Shown: one piece after another, positions 46,004-55,600 of the stretch | How positions within the stretch are numbered: position 1 is the stretch's first letter | Layout of the letters: each line of letters opens with the position of its first letter | DNA from: CAIWHR01 sp963709525 | GTDB lineage: Bacteria; Pseudomonadota; Gammaproteobacteria; Burkholderiales; Casimicrobiaceae | Length of the DNA: 64,000 nt | NCBI GenBank assembly: GCA_963709525.1 | Contig: CAVPXB010000028.1 | Location: forward strand, 1 to 64,000 | Direction of reading: 5' to 3' | The notes under the pieces: generated by a model | Told to the model about the DNA's origin: nothing | Databases searched by the model: none | Seen by the model: the letters and a program-made list of their open reading frames with translations, nothing else | Position numbers and translations under genes: made by a program

Positions 46004-46804
46004 TCAGGCGCTGTTCTGCACGTCTGCGCAGAGGGCGTTCAGGGCATCGAAAATGCCCGGCGCCGCGCCGATCACGCGGCCCCCGGCAAAGAGATCGCCG
46101 CCAGCGGGGTAGGGCAGGACGAAGCCGCCCGCTTCCTCGATCAGCGTGAGGCCGGCCAGCGCGTCCCAGGGATGCATGTGGGGCTCCAGGAGCCCGTCGA
46201 AGCGGCCCGCGGCGACGTGCGCCAGCATCAGCGCGCCGGCCCCCATGTCCTTGACCGCCGCACCCGCGTGGTAGAGCGCCGCGCGCAGCGCGAGGTGCTC
46301 GGCAAGGGGGTGTCGCGGCACGTAGCCGGAGGCGATCAATGCGCGGTCGAGCGACGCGCAGTCCGACACCCGGATCCGCTTGCCGCCGCACCACGCGCCG
46401 CCGCCGCTGACCGCCCAGAAGAGCTCGCCCAGTGACGGGTCGGCGATCACGCCGATCCGGCGCGCTGCGTCTTCGACGAAGGCAATCGAGACGCACCAGT
46501 AGCGCACGCCGTGGACGAAGTTGATCGTGCCGTCGATGGGATCGACGACCCACAATCGGTCGCCGAGCGCGCCGCCGCCTTCCTCGCCCAGCATCGCATC
46601 GCCGGGAAACGCCCGCGCGACGGCGCCGCGGATGTGCGCCTCGACGGCGCGGTCCGCCGCGCTGACCCAGTCCTGCGGTCCCTTGCTCTCGGCCTCGAAG
46701 TCGATCTCGCGGTGAAAGTAACGCACCGCGAGTGCCCCCGCTTCCAGCGCGACCTCGCGCGCGAACGCGGCGCGCGCCGCGATTTCGGCGGCCTGCAATG
46801 CCAT
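46004..46804 (-). CDS. Inositol-monophosphatase-family phosphatase
   Basis: A 266-residue Mg-dependent sugar-phosphate phosphatase. The metal motifs are the LGEEGGG Glu pair, WVVDPIDGTINFVHG and the C-terminal EPHMHPWDALAGLTLIEEAG. It could be an inositol-1-monophosphatase (SuhB-like), histidinol-phosphatase or another family activity; sequence alone does not separate these. It lies 11 bases after the iron-type ATPase gene and is probably in the same transcript. Confidence 0.88.
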   Translation of the reverse strand: MALQAAEIAARAAFAREVALEAGALAVRYFHREIDFEAESKGPQDWVSAADRAVEAHIRGAVARAFPGDAMLGEEGGGALGDRLWVVDPIDGTINFVHGVRYWCVSIAFVEDAARRIGVIADPSLGELFWAVSGGGAWCGGKRIRVSDCASLDRALIASGYVPRHPLAEHLALRAALYHAGAAVKDMGAGALMLAHVAAGRFDGLLEPHMHPWDALAGLTLIEEAGGFVLPYPAGGDLFAGGRVIGAAPGIFDALNALCADVQNSA

Positions 46805-46815
46805 GTTTGCTTCGA

Positions 46816-47871
46816 TCAGTCGGGCGGGATCGCGATCACGCCGTGCGGCGCCAGCACCACGGCGACGTCGGCGCCCACGGCGAGCGCGCGATCGACCCCG
46901 CCGTGGATGACGAACAACGGGCCGATCGGGGTGTCGACCGTGTACTCCATGGTGTTGCCGAGATACGCGGCCTTTGCGACGCGGCCCGTGAGCGGCGTGA
47001 CCCCGACGGATTCGAGGCCGATCGCTTCGGGGCGGATCGCGACGTCGATGTCGCCATCGGCGATGTCGCGATGCGGCAGGGCAATGGTCAGCGGTCCGAG
47101 CGCAATCTCGCCCATCCTGGCGTCGCGACGCGTGAGGTGGCCGCGCACGCGGTTGGCCTCGCCCATGAAGCCCGCGACGAAGCTGTCCTTGGGCTGCGCG
47201 TAGAGTTCGCGCGGGGCGCCTTCCTGCGCGATCACCGCCTTGTCCATCACGATGATGCGGTCCGAGACCGCGAGCGCTTCGGATTGATCGTGCGTCACGT
47301 AGACGACGGTGAGGCCCAGGCGCTGCTGCAGGTCGCGGATTTCCTCGCGCATGTGCCGGCGCAGCCGGGCATCGAGGTTCGACAGCGGCTCGTCGAACAG
47401 GAGCACGGAGGGTTCCAGCACCAGCGCGCGGGCAAGGGCGACGCGCTGCTGCTGGCCGCCGGACAGCTCGGAGGGCAGCCGCGCGTCGAGGCCGGTCAGG
47501 CCGACGGTGGCGAGCGCGCCGCGCGCCTTCTCGTGCGCCTGCGCTTTCGACTGCCCGGACACGGTGAGGCCGTAGCTCACATTGTCGAGCACGCTCATGT
47601 GCGGGAACAGCGCGTAGCTCTGGAACACCATCGACACGTCGCGCTCCGCGGCCGGAACGCGGGTGACGTCCGCGTCGCCGATGCGGATCGTTCCCGAGGT
47701 CGGCAACTCGAGGCCGGCGATCATGCGCAGGATCGTCGTCTTGCCGCAGCCCGACGGACCCAGCAGCGTGACCAGCGTGCGCGCGGCGATCGTGAAGGAC
47801 ACGCCGTTGACGGCGGCGACATCGCCATAGAGCTTGCGGACATTCTGGAACTCGATCGAGGCGGCTTTCAT
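46816..47871 (-). CDS. Iron-type ABC transporter ATPase (FbpC/PotA-like)
   Basis: A 351-residue ATPase. Walker A is LLGPSGCGKTTILRMIAGLE, the signature is ELSGGQQQRVALARALVLEP and Walker B is VLLFDEPLSNLDARLR. A C-terminal TOBE-type regulatory domain (residues about 265-351) ends VLAPHGVIAIPPD. The Q loop reads FQSYALFPHMSVLDNVSYGL. It serves the upstream two-domain permease. Substrate is probably ferric iron, but the family also includes putrescine, thiamine and phosphonate systems. Confidence 0.88.
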   Translation of the reverse strand: MKAASIEFQNVRKLYGDVAAVNGVSFTIAARTLVTLLGPSGCGKTTILRMIAGLELPTSGTIRIGDADVTRVPAAERDVSMVFQSYALFPHMSVLDNVSYGLTVSGQSKAQAHEKARGALATVGLTGLDARLPSELSGGQQQRVALARALVLEPSVLLFDEPLSNLDARLRRHMREEIRDLQQRLGLTVVYVTHDQSEALAVSDRIIVMDKAVIAQEGAPRELYAQPKDSFVAGFMGEANRVRGHLTRRDARMGEIALGPLTIALPHRDIADGDIDVAIRPEAIGLESVGVTPLTGRVAKAAYLGNTMEYTVDTPIGPLFVIHGGVDRALAVGADVAVVLAPHGVIAIPPD

Positions 47872-47919
47872 GGTTTCCGGTCCGTAGTCTGGGGTGGCTT
47901 GAGGTTCGGCCGCAGCTCA

Positions 47920-48078
47920 GAGGCTGAGAGTTTTTCGGGCGTGTCCGAGCAGCGCGTCAGAAGGCGTCCGATCGAGGCGCAAAGCACAGCCATAGCTCGG
48001 GCTATGGCGAGCATTTGCAACGACCAGCGGGCGCCTTCTGGCGTGATGAGCGGGCATGATCGAAAGACTCTCAGCCTC
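47920..48078 (-). repeat. 159-bp near-palindromic repeat, copy 3 (between permease and ATPase genes)
   Basis: Read on the minus strand it begins directly after the permease TGA (complement 48079-48081) and runs to 47920, with TGA again at the far side. About 8 differences from copy 1. The central GCCATAGC/GCTATGGC stem is kept. It is in the same orientation relative to its upstream gene as copies 1 and 2. Confidence 0.92.
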
Positions 48079-50292
48079 TCATGCTGCGGTGCGGCCCAGG
48101 GGAGTCATCGGCGCTGCAACCGCGCGACGCCCGAGTTTTCGCTCGCCGACCAGGAAGTTGATCAGCCAGATGGCGGCAAGCATCAGCACGATCAGCACCG
48201 AGCAGTAGGCGATGGCGACGCCATAGTCGCCGTTGACGACGCGGTTGATGATGTACGTCGTCGCCATTTCATACTCGGCGGAGACGAGGAAGATCACCGC
48301 CGACACGGTCGTTACCGCGCGCACGAAGCTGTAGATGAGCGCGGCGATGATCGCGGGCTTCAGCAGCGGCAGGATCACCCGCCGCAGCGTCGTGAAGCCG
48401 CGCGCGCCCAGCGTCGTCGAGGCCTCGTCGAGACTCTTGTCGATCTGCGACATCGCCGCCATCCCCGCCCGCACGCCCACCGGCATGTTGCGGAAGATGA
48501 AGCACAGGATCAGCACCATCGCCGTGCCGGTGACCTCGATGGGCGGAACGTTGAAGGCGAGGATGTACGAGACGCCGATCACCGTGCCGGGAATCGCGAA
48601 CGACAGCATGGTGCCGAATTCGAAGGCGCCCTGACCGACGAACTTCTGCCGGGTGAGCAGGTACGCCGACAGGATCCCCAGCGTGGCGGTGAGCGGCGCC
48701 GCGAGCGCGGCGAGCTTGATCGTGGTCCAGAACGAGTTCCACGCGGCACCGGCCCAGATGAGGCCGTTGGGCGTGGATTCGATCGCGAAGGCCTTGATGT
48801 AGTGCTTGAGCGTCGGCGTGTAATCGCGACCCCAGGTCTCGACGAAGCCGCCGACGGCGGCCATCGCGTAGATGACGACGGTGAGCGTTGCCCACGGAAT
48901 GGCGATGCCGTAGCAAAGGCGGCGTATGCCGTCGGGCAGCACCGTGGGGAGTCCCGAGTCGCCCTTGCCGGCGAGCGAGGTGTAGACCTTCTTTCCCAGC
49001 ACGCGGCGCTGGGCGAAGAACGCCGCCAGCGCGAAGCCCAGCAGCACGATGCCCAGCGTCGCGGCCCGGCCCTGGTCGAGCTGGGCGCCGACGACCGAGA
49101 AGAAGATCTCCGTCGACAGCACGCCGAAGTTGCCGCCCAGCAGGATCGGATTGCCGAAGTCGGCGATCGATTCGATGAAGCTGATCAGGAAGGCGTTGGC
49201 GAGACCCGGGCGCATCAACGGGAGCGATATGTCGGCGAAGGTCCGCCAGCGGTTCGCGCGCAGCGTCTGTGCCGCTTCCTCCATGCTGGGCGACACGCCT
49301 TCGACGACGCCGATCAGCACCAGGAAGGCGATGGGCGTGAACGCGAACACCTGCGCCAGCAACACGCCCTGCATGCCGTAGATCCAGCGACCGGGCTGGA
49401 AGCCGAAGACGAATTCGATGAGCTGGTTGAGGACGCCGGAGCGACCGAAGATGAGGATCAGCCCCAGACCGATGACGAATGGCGGCGTGATGATCGGCAG
49501 CACGGTGAGGATGCGCAGGATCTTCTTGTGGCGGAACCCCGTGCGGGTGACGATCAGCGCGAACGCGAGTCCAAGCGACGTGCAGCAGGTCGCGCAGACG
49601 AGCGCGAGCGTCAGCGTGTTCCACGCCACGCCGCAACGCGTGTGGCTCGCGATGCAACCCAGACCCCATATCTTTTCGGTGCTGAGGCGGTTGTAGAACG
49701 CGGTCGCCGAGAACAGGCCGTTGGCGTCCTCGATGGCCGAGATCAGGATGCGGAACACCGGAAAGAACGTGAACACGACGACCAGCGACGCGACCGCGAC
49801 GACGCTGCCGGCGACAAACGCGTCGCCCTTGAAGAAGCCGCGGCCGGCGAGTCCGATCGAAAACAGCATCGCGAACGCCGTGACGATCAGCGCGGCGCCG
49901 AGTCCCATGCCGTATTGGCCGCCGGCGAGCGCCGGAAGCGTCTTGACCAGCGCGTCGAGATACCAGCCGGTCGGGCCGATGGCGAAGCCCTGGGCGAAGA
50001 AATACAGGAAACCCGCCGCGCCGATGCCGATGAGCGCGTCGGCGCGCAGGCGCCGGGCGACGCCCGGCAGCAGCAGCAGCGCGGCCAGACCCAGCAGCGC
50101 GCCCAGCGGCAGGAGCCAGCCGCGACCGTGCCGCAGCACCTGCAACCAGGCAGGGGCGGCTTCCTTGCTGCCGAAGTGCGCGAGCCAGCCGAGGCCGAAC
50201 ACGCTGTCCTGCAGCGAGTACCACGGAACCAGGAGGAAACCGGTCCCGCCGACAGCGAGCCAGAATGCGATGGCGCGGCGCGGATCGGTCAT
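48079..50292 (-). CDS. Iron-type ABC transporter permease, two fused channel domains (FbpB-like)
   Basis: A 737-residue inner-membrane protein. Two permease domains are present with EAA loops MEEAAQTLRANRWRTFADIS and LDEASTTLGARGFTTLRRVI. About 200 residues of additional membrane helices precede the first domain. ATG at 50292 (MTDPRRAIAFWLAVGG) is chosen; the frame runs 28 codons further upstream without a better start. The stop codon abuts repeat copy 3. It forms the channel for either or both of the two upstream binding proteins. Confidence 0.88.
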   Translation of the reverse strand: MTDPRRAIAFWLAVGGTGFLLVPWYSLQDSVFGLGWLAHFGSKEAAPAWLQVLRHGRGWLLPLGALLGLAALLLLPGVARRLRADALIGIGAAGFLYFFAQGFAIGPTGWYLDALVKTLPALAGGQYGMGLGAALIVTAFAMLFSIGLAGRGFFKGDAFVAGSVVAVASLVVVFTFFPVFRILISAIEDANGLFSATAFYNRLSTEKIWGLGCIASHTRCGVAWNTLTLALVCATCCTSLGLAFALIVTRTGFRHKKILRILTVLPIITPPFVIGLGLILIFGRSGVLNQLIEFVFGFQPGRWIYGMQGVLLAQVFAFTPIAFLVLIGVVEGVSPSMEEAAQTLRANRWRTFADISLPLMRPGLANAFLISFIESIADFGNPILLGGNFGVLSTEIFFSVVGAQLDQGRAATLGIVLLGFALAAFFAQRRVLGKKVYTSLAGKGDSGLPTVLPDGIRRLCYGIAIPWATLTVVIYAMAAVGGFVETWGRDYTPTLKHYIKAFAIESTPNGLIWAGAAWNSFWTTIKLAALAAPLTATLGILSAYLLTRQKFVGQGAFEFGTMLSFAIPGTVIGVSYILAFNVPPIEVTGTAMVLILCFIFRNMPVGVRAGMAAMSQIDKSLDEASTTLGARGFTTLRRVILPLLKPAIIAALIYSFVRAVTTVSAVIFLVSAEYEMATTYIINRVVNGDYGVAIAYCSVLIVLMLAAIWLINFLVGERKLGRRAVAAPMTPLGRTAA

Positions 50293-50395
50293 GGTTGTAC
50301 CTTGCGGGCAGAGGTTTGCGAAACGACGACGGGCACCGGATATCCGGCCCGATTCAGCGATCGTCCGGGGAAGCACCCTGCATGGAGCGCAGCGG

Positions 50396-51424
50396 TCACT
50401 TCACCGACGCGTTGATTTCCTTCTCCCAGCGCTCCAGCAACCGCTTGCGCGTTTCGCTCGACCCGTAGCGCGCGAAATCGTAGTTGATCACCTTGATGTC
50501 GGTGAGATTGGGCACCATGGGCGGAAGGCGAACGCTCTTGTTGGTGGGTATCGCATATTCCTTGACGTCGAGGCCGATCTGCTGCGCCTCGGCGGTGAGT
50601 GCCCAGTCGTAGAACCGCTTCGCGACATCGAGGTTGCGGGCGCCCTTGATGATCGCCATCGAACCGACTTCGTAGCCCACGCCTTCGCAGGGCAGCACGG
50701 GCTTGACCGGGAAGCCGCCGACGATTTCGTTGATGACGCCGTGCAGCACCGAGCTGCCGATGTAGATCTCGCCCCGTTTGACGGCGGTCATCGGGCCGAT
50801 GCCCGAGCGCGCATAGGAGCTCACGTTGGCATTGAGCGCCCGCATGAACTTGAATGCTTCGTCTTCGCCGAACACCTGCACCAGCGAGGCGAGCATCAGA
50901 TAGGCGGTGCCCGATGAATTGGGGTTGCCGAGCATCACTTCGGCCTTCAGCGCCGGGTCGAGCAGGTCTTTCCAGCAGGCGGGGATCGGCAGCTTCTTCT
51001 TGGCCTGGATCTCGGTGTTGTAGCCGAGCGACAGGATGCCGCCGTACACGCCAGCGACGCGGTTGTTCGACACCGTGGTGATCCGCTGCGCCCAGTCGTG
51101 CAGCTGTGCGACGTTGGGCGACGCGTAGGTTTCGAGCAGGCCCTCTTCGGCCGCCTGAAGGTAGGAGTCGCCCGGGCCCGCCCACCAGATGTCGCCCTTG
51201 GGATTCGCGCGTTCCGCCATGACCTGCGCCAGCATTTCGCCCGTGGCCTTCTGGATGACCGACACCTTGGTGCCGGAAACCTTTTCAAAGCCCACCGCCA
51301 TGCCCTGACACCAGGCGGTGTTCGGCGAGCTGCAATACAGATTGAGCTGCGCCTGTCCCCACGCCGGCTGGACGGCAAGGGCGGTGGCGAAGGGGAGCAA
51401 CGCGACTAGATGGCGGAACCGCAT
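50396..51424 (-). CDS. Iron-type ABC transporter substrate-binding protein (second of two)
   Basis: A 342-residue periplasmic binding protein. Signal peptide ends near QPAWGQA. Mature landmarks are LYCSSPNTAWC, SLGYNTEIQAKKKLPIPACW and LPCEGVGYEVGSMAIIKGAR. It is a clear paralogue of the next protein upstream, with the same four cysteine positions and the same end (INYDFARYGSSETRKRLLER). A terminator-like hairpin separates the two genes. Assignment to the Fe(3+) group is from family; residues that bind metal are not obvious. Confidence 0.87.
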   Translation of the reverse strand: MRFRHLVALLPFATALAVQPAWGQAQLNLYCSSPNTAWCQGMAVGFEKVSGTKVSVIQKATGEMLAQVMAERANPKGDIWWAGPGDSYLQAAEEGLLETYASPNVAQLHDWAQRITTVSNNRVAGVYGGILSLGYNTEIQAKKKLPIPACWKDLLDPALKAEVMLGNPNSSGTAYLMLASLVQVFGEDEAFKFMRALNANVSSYARSGIGPMTAVKRGEIYIGSSVLHGVINEIVGGFPVKPVLPCEGVGYEVGSMAIIKGARNLDVAKRFYDWALTAEAQQIGLDVKEYAIPTNKSVRLPPMVPNLTDIKVINYDFARYGSSETRKRLLERWEKEINASVK

Positions 51425-51438
51425 CGGGGTGACTCCGG

Positions 51439-51467
51439 AAAAAACACCCCGCCGGCCCCGGCGGGGG
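51439..51467 (-). terminator. Intrinsic terminator or attenuator between the two binding-protein genes
   Basis: On the minus strand a GC-rich stem (CCCCGCCGG with CCGGCGGGG) is followed by TGTTTTTT. It stands after the first binding-protein gene and before the second, so it would lower expression of the second binding protein and the permease relative to the first. Confidence 0.7.
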
Positions 51468-51484
51468 AGGGTGGGGGTTGCTGT

Positions 51485-52519
51485 TTACCGCGCGATCGAG
51501 CCGACTTCCCTGTCCCAGCGTTCGAGCAGCCGCTTGCGCTCGGCCGAAGCGCCGTACTTGGCGAAGTCGTAGTTGATGAGCTTGATCTCGGCGGTCTTGG
51601 GCGACAGCGGCGACAGCGGGGTGCTGACGTTCGACGGCAGCTGGAACTGCTTGTTGTCCTGGCCGAGCTTTTGCGCTTTCGGGGTCAGCGCCCAGTCGAC
51701 GAACTTCTTGGCCGCGTCCATGTTGCGCGCGCCCTTGACGATCGACAGCGAGCCGATCTCGTAGCCGGTGCCTTCGCAGGGCGCGGCGCTCCTGACCGGA
51801 AAGTTCGCCTGCGCTTCGGTGACGACGTCGTGGATGAAGCTCACGCTGGTCAGCGTCTCGCCGCGCGCCACCGCCTTGACCGGCGCCACGCCGGAACGCG
51901 GGTAGTTGTTGATGTTCTTGTGCAGCGCCTTCAGGTACTTGAAGGCTTCTTCCTCGCCGAAGACCTGCACCAGCGTGGCGATCGCCGTGTAAGCGGTGCC
52001 GGAGGCATTCGGATTGGCCATCTGCACTTCGCCGAGGAACTCGGGTTTGATCAGGTCTTTCCAGCAGGCGGGCGCCGCGAGCTTTTTCTTCGCCAGCAGC
52101 TCGGTGTTGTAGCCGATGCCCAGCACGCCGAGGTAGATGCCGACGGTGCGGTACTTCGCCTGCTCGGCCTGCTGCTGCGCCCAGGGCTGCAGCTGCGACA
52201 GCAAGGGCGACTTGTATTCCTCGGTCAGGCCCTGTTCGGCCGCCTGCAGGTGCGGGTCGCCGGTGCCTCCGAACCACACGTCGAGCTTGGGATTGGCCTT
52301 TTCCGCGCCAAGCTGCGCGATCGCCTCGCCGGAGCCCTTGGGCGTGATCGCCACCTTGATGCCGGTCTCGCGCTGGAATTCGGTGGCGATCGCGTTGCAC
52401 CACTCGCCCTGCGCACTGCAGATGACGTTGAGCTGCTGCTGGGCGGCGACGGGCGCCGCGACGGCGAAGCCAAGTGCAAACAGCGCCGCCGGAATGGCGT
52501 GTCTCGGGAACCGGATCAT
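51485..52519 (-). CDS. Iron-type ABC transporter substrate-binding protein (first of two)
   Basis: A 344-residue periplasmic protein. Signal peptide ends near FAVAAPVAAQ. Mature landmarks are VICSAQGEWC, LGIGYNTELLAKKKLAAPAC and APCEGTGYEIGSLSIVKGAR, shared with its paralogue. It is the first gene of the minus-strand transporter transcript, with a good ribosome-binding site (caggaga) and a leader hairpin upstream. High expression is expected because a terminator follows it. Confidence 0.88.
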   Translation of the reverse strand: MIRFPRHAIPAALFALGFAVAAPVAAQQQLNVICSAQGEWCNAIATEFQRETGIKVAITPKGSGEAIAQLGAEKANPKLDVWFGGTGDPHLQAAEQGLTEEYKSPLLSQLQPWAQQQAEQAKYRTVGIYLGVLGIGYNTELLAKKKLAAPACWKDLIKPEFLGEVQMANPNASGTAYTAIATLVQVFGEEEAFKYLKALHKNINNYPRSGVAPVKAVARGETLTSVSFIHDVVTEAQANFPVRSAAPCEGTGYEIGSLSIVKGARNMDAAKKFVDWALTPKAQKLGQDNKQFQLPSNVSTPLSPLSPKTAEIKLINYDFAKYGASAERKRLLERWDREVGSIAR

Positions 52520-52542
52520 TTTCAGTTTCTCCTGTGTGAGCG

Positions 52543-52581
52543 AGGCCGCCTCGCGGCCTCCGTGCAGTAGCCGCGATTATG
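52543..52581 (-). promoter_or_regulatory. Leader hairpin and candidate -10 of the binding-protein operon
   Basis: On the minus strand, CATAAT (52576-52581) is a possible -10. Between it and the ribosome-binding site lies a perfect 8-bp stem GAGGCCGC/GCGGCCTC with a three-base loop (52543-52561). No convincing -35 was found. The hairpin sits just upstream of the Shine-Dalgarno site and could affect translation. Confidence 0.4.
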
Positions 52582-52634
52582 ACGCTTTTTTGAGGGCAAG
52601 ACGAAGGACTTGCGTGCGGCGCTGCCGCCGGCGA

Positions 52635-55600
52635 TCAGTTGTCATCGTCGATCGCCGCCGCGCCGCCCGGAACGCCGGCAACGGTCCGGCCGTGCGACGC
52701 GAGGTCGCGGCGCGCCGCGGCGCCGATGGGCGTGTCCCAAAGCGCGGTCGCGTCGAGGGCGATCTTGCGCCGCCAGTTCGGTCGCTCGCGATCGGTGCCG
52801 GGGAGATTGATCGCGTCGACCTCGCCGGCGAGATCGTCGGCCTGCAGCAACACCAGCGCTGCCGGTGTTTCGGCGATGAAACGGTGGGCGGCGATGGTGA
52901 CCGTCGTGGCCTCCGGCGCGGACGCGCGGTCGGCCGAAAGCGCCGGCGCGGGGAGCGACAGGGCCGCGCACAGCGCGTGCCGCTCGCGCTCGCGTTCGTG
53001 CTCGGCGCGCGCCGCAGCAGCGGCGTCGAGGTGCCCGAGTCGGTGCCGCTCGGCGATGTCGGCGCCCGTCCACCACCCGCGCACCGTCGGCAGGTCGTGC
53101 GTCGATGCGCAGGCCGCGGACTGCGCCGGATAATGCGCGGCGGCCATGAAGTCCGCACCCGCGCGCTCGAACCAGAGCACGCGATAGGAAAGCACGCCCG
53201 CGGCATCCATGCGCTCGCGGAAGCCTTCCGGGACGGTGCCCAGATCCTCGCCGACGACGAAACAGCGCGCGCGCGCGCTTTCCAGGGCCAGCACGCCGAG
53301 CAGCTCGTCGACCGGGTAGTGGACGTAGGCGCCGTCGGCCGGCACGGCGCCATCGGGCACCCAGAACAGGCGCGCCAATCCCATCGCGTGATCGATGCGC
53401 AGCCCCCCGGCGTGGCGCATGTTGGCTCTGAAGAGCGCCGCGATACTGGCAAATGCGTCCGCCCGGAGTGCATGCGGCGAGGGCGGGGGAATGCCCCAAT
53501 TCTGGCCGGCTCGCGAAAACGGGTCCGGTGGCGCGCCCACGCTTGCGCCGCGGGCGTAGAGGTCCTGCTGCGACCATGCTTCCGCGCCATCGGGCGCGGC
53601 GCCGACGGCGAGATCGCGGTAGAACCCGAGCTCGAGACCTGCAGCGCGCGCACGCCGTGCGGCCGCGCCGAGCTGACGATCGGCGAGCCATTGCAGGTAG
53701 AGGTGAAAACGCACATCGCGGGCATGGTCACGGCCCATCGCGCGGGCCGCAGCCGTGTCGGGACGCGCCAGCGCGGCCGGCCAGCGCTGCCAAGGGAGCC
53801 CGCCGTGGACTCGGGCGAGGGTTTCGAACAGCGCAAAGTCGGCCAGTGCCTGCCCACCGGCCGCGACGAACGCGCCGAACTCGCACACCAGCGGATCGGC
53901 CGCCGCGCGCCTTTCGAACGCGGCGTAGGCCGCCGCCAGGATCCGGTCCTTCAGCGCGCCGACGCCGGTGTAATCGACCCGCGGCTGCGCCGAGAGCGCC
54001 GCAATCGTGGCCGCGTGCCGCGCCAGGAGCCTGCGCGCGGACGCATCGCTTTCGAGATCGGGTACGGCGTCGAGGTCGATCGCCAGAGGATCGAGAAAAC
54101 GCCGATCGCAGGGCTGATAGGGGCTTGCACGTTCGCGGTCGGTGGCGAACAGCGCGTGCAGCGGATTGAGTCCGATCGTGGCGGCGCCGGCACGCGCGCA
54201 GCTGACGGCAAAATCGCCGAGCGTCGTGTAGTCGCCTATGCCGGCATCGCCGGCGCGCCGCAGCGCGTACAACTGCGCGGCCACGCCGAAACGGCGGCCG
54301 CCTTGCGCCAGCGCGTCCGGACGATGGCAGCGGCCCGGGGCAGCGATCAGCGTGCAGCGCAGGTCCGGGGTCCCGGCAGCGTGCAGCTGGTGCCGGCCGG
54401 GCGGCAGCGCCGGCAGGGCAAGCAACCGGTGCAGAACGCGGCGCTCGTCCGCGTCCACGACTTCGCGGCCGGGGCCATCGAGCGCCGAGGCTGGCAGCGG
54501 CAGGACGCGGCCGTCCTCGCAGGTGATGAGCAGCGGCGGGTGCAGGCGTCCCGCGGTCGCGTCGGCCGGGAGCGGTACCAGCGCAGGCGAATCGGCGCCG
54601 ACGATGTGCACGTTGGGCCACTGCTGCGCCGCACGCGCGAATCCGGCCAGGTGCGCCCGCGCGTCGTCGGTGCTGTCGACGGCGAGCCCCATCGCGGCCA
54701 GCAGCGCCCGTCGGGTGGCGGTGGTGACGGTGTGCCGCCGACCGTCGACGCCCCACCAGTCGGGGGCGATGCCGGCGGCGCGGGCCAGCCGGTCCAGCGC
54801 CGTGGCGTCGATTCGCCGGAGTCGCCGGGTCTCCGGCGCAGCGGGGACTTCGGCCAGGACGACGACCGAGGCGGGTGCGATCGCGAGCGTGCCGTCGCCC
54901 GGCGCGGATGCATCGTCCGGCACCCGATGCTCGAGGCTGGTGTCGAGCCGCAGCCGCCACTGCGCTGCTTCGCGCGGCGCCGGGAGGGCGATGGCGATGG
55001 CGTCGAGGCCTGCGTGCAGCGCGACGAGCACCCGGTCGGCGGCACGGCCCGCCTCCGGTGGCGCGTACAACACCGCGATCAGCGTGCGCCGCTCGCCTTC
55101 CGACCAGTGACCGGGCGTCATGACGCTGCCGTCCGGGTTGTGCCATTCGACGTCGGGGATGCCGCTTGCGTCCACCGGCGCGCCGGTGAGCCAGGCGTCG
55201 CGCCGCAGTGCCGGATGCTCGCGCCGCAGGGCGACGAGGGCACGCGTGAATCGCAGCAGCGACTCGTCGAGCTGCTCCCACGCGAGCCAGGTCAGCGCGT
55301 TGTCCTGCGCGTAGGCGTTGTTGTTGCCCCGCTGCGTGCGTCCGGCCTCGTCGCCCATGGCGAGCATCGGCGTGCCGCGGGCGAGGAGCAGCGTGGCGAG
55401 CAGGTTGCGGATGTCGCGCCGGCGGCGCGCGATGATCGAAGGGTCGGCGGTGGGACCCTCGACGCCGTGGTTCCACGAGTGGTTGGCACCGGTGCCGTCG
55501 CGGTTGTCCTCGCCGTTCGCGGCGTTGTGCTTGTGCTCGAAGGCGACGACGTCGGCCAGCGTGAAGCCGTCGTGCGCAGCGACGAAGTTGAGCGAGCGCG

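Noticed and set aside
46732..50415. A 1227-codon open frame on the plus strand, running through repeat copy 3
   Set aside because: It is opposite the iron-type ATPase and permease genes. The part through the repeat (RRPIEAQS and MSGHDRKTLSL) recurs in frames over the other repeat copies, which only reflects translation of the repeat.
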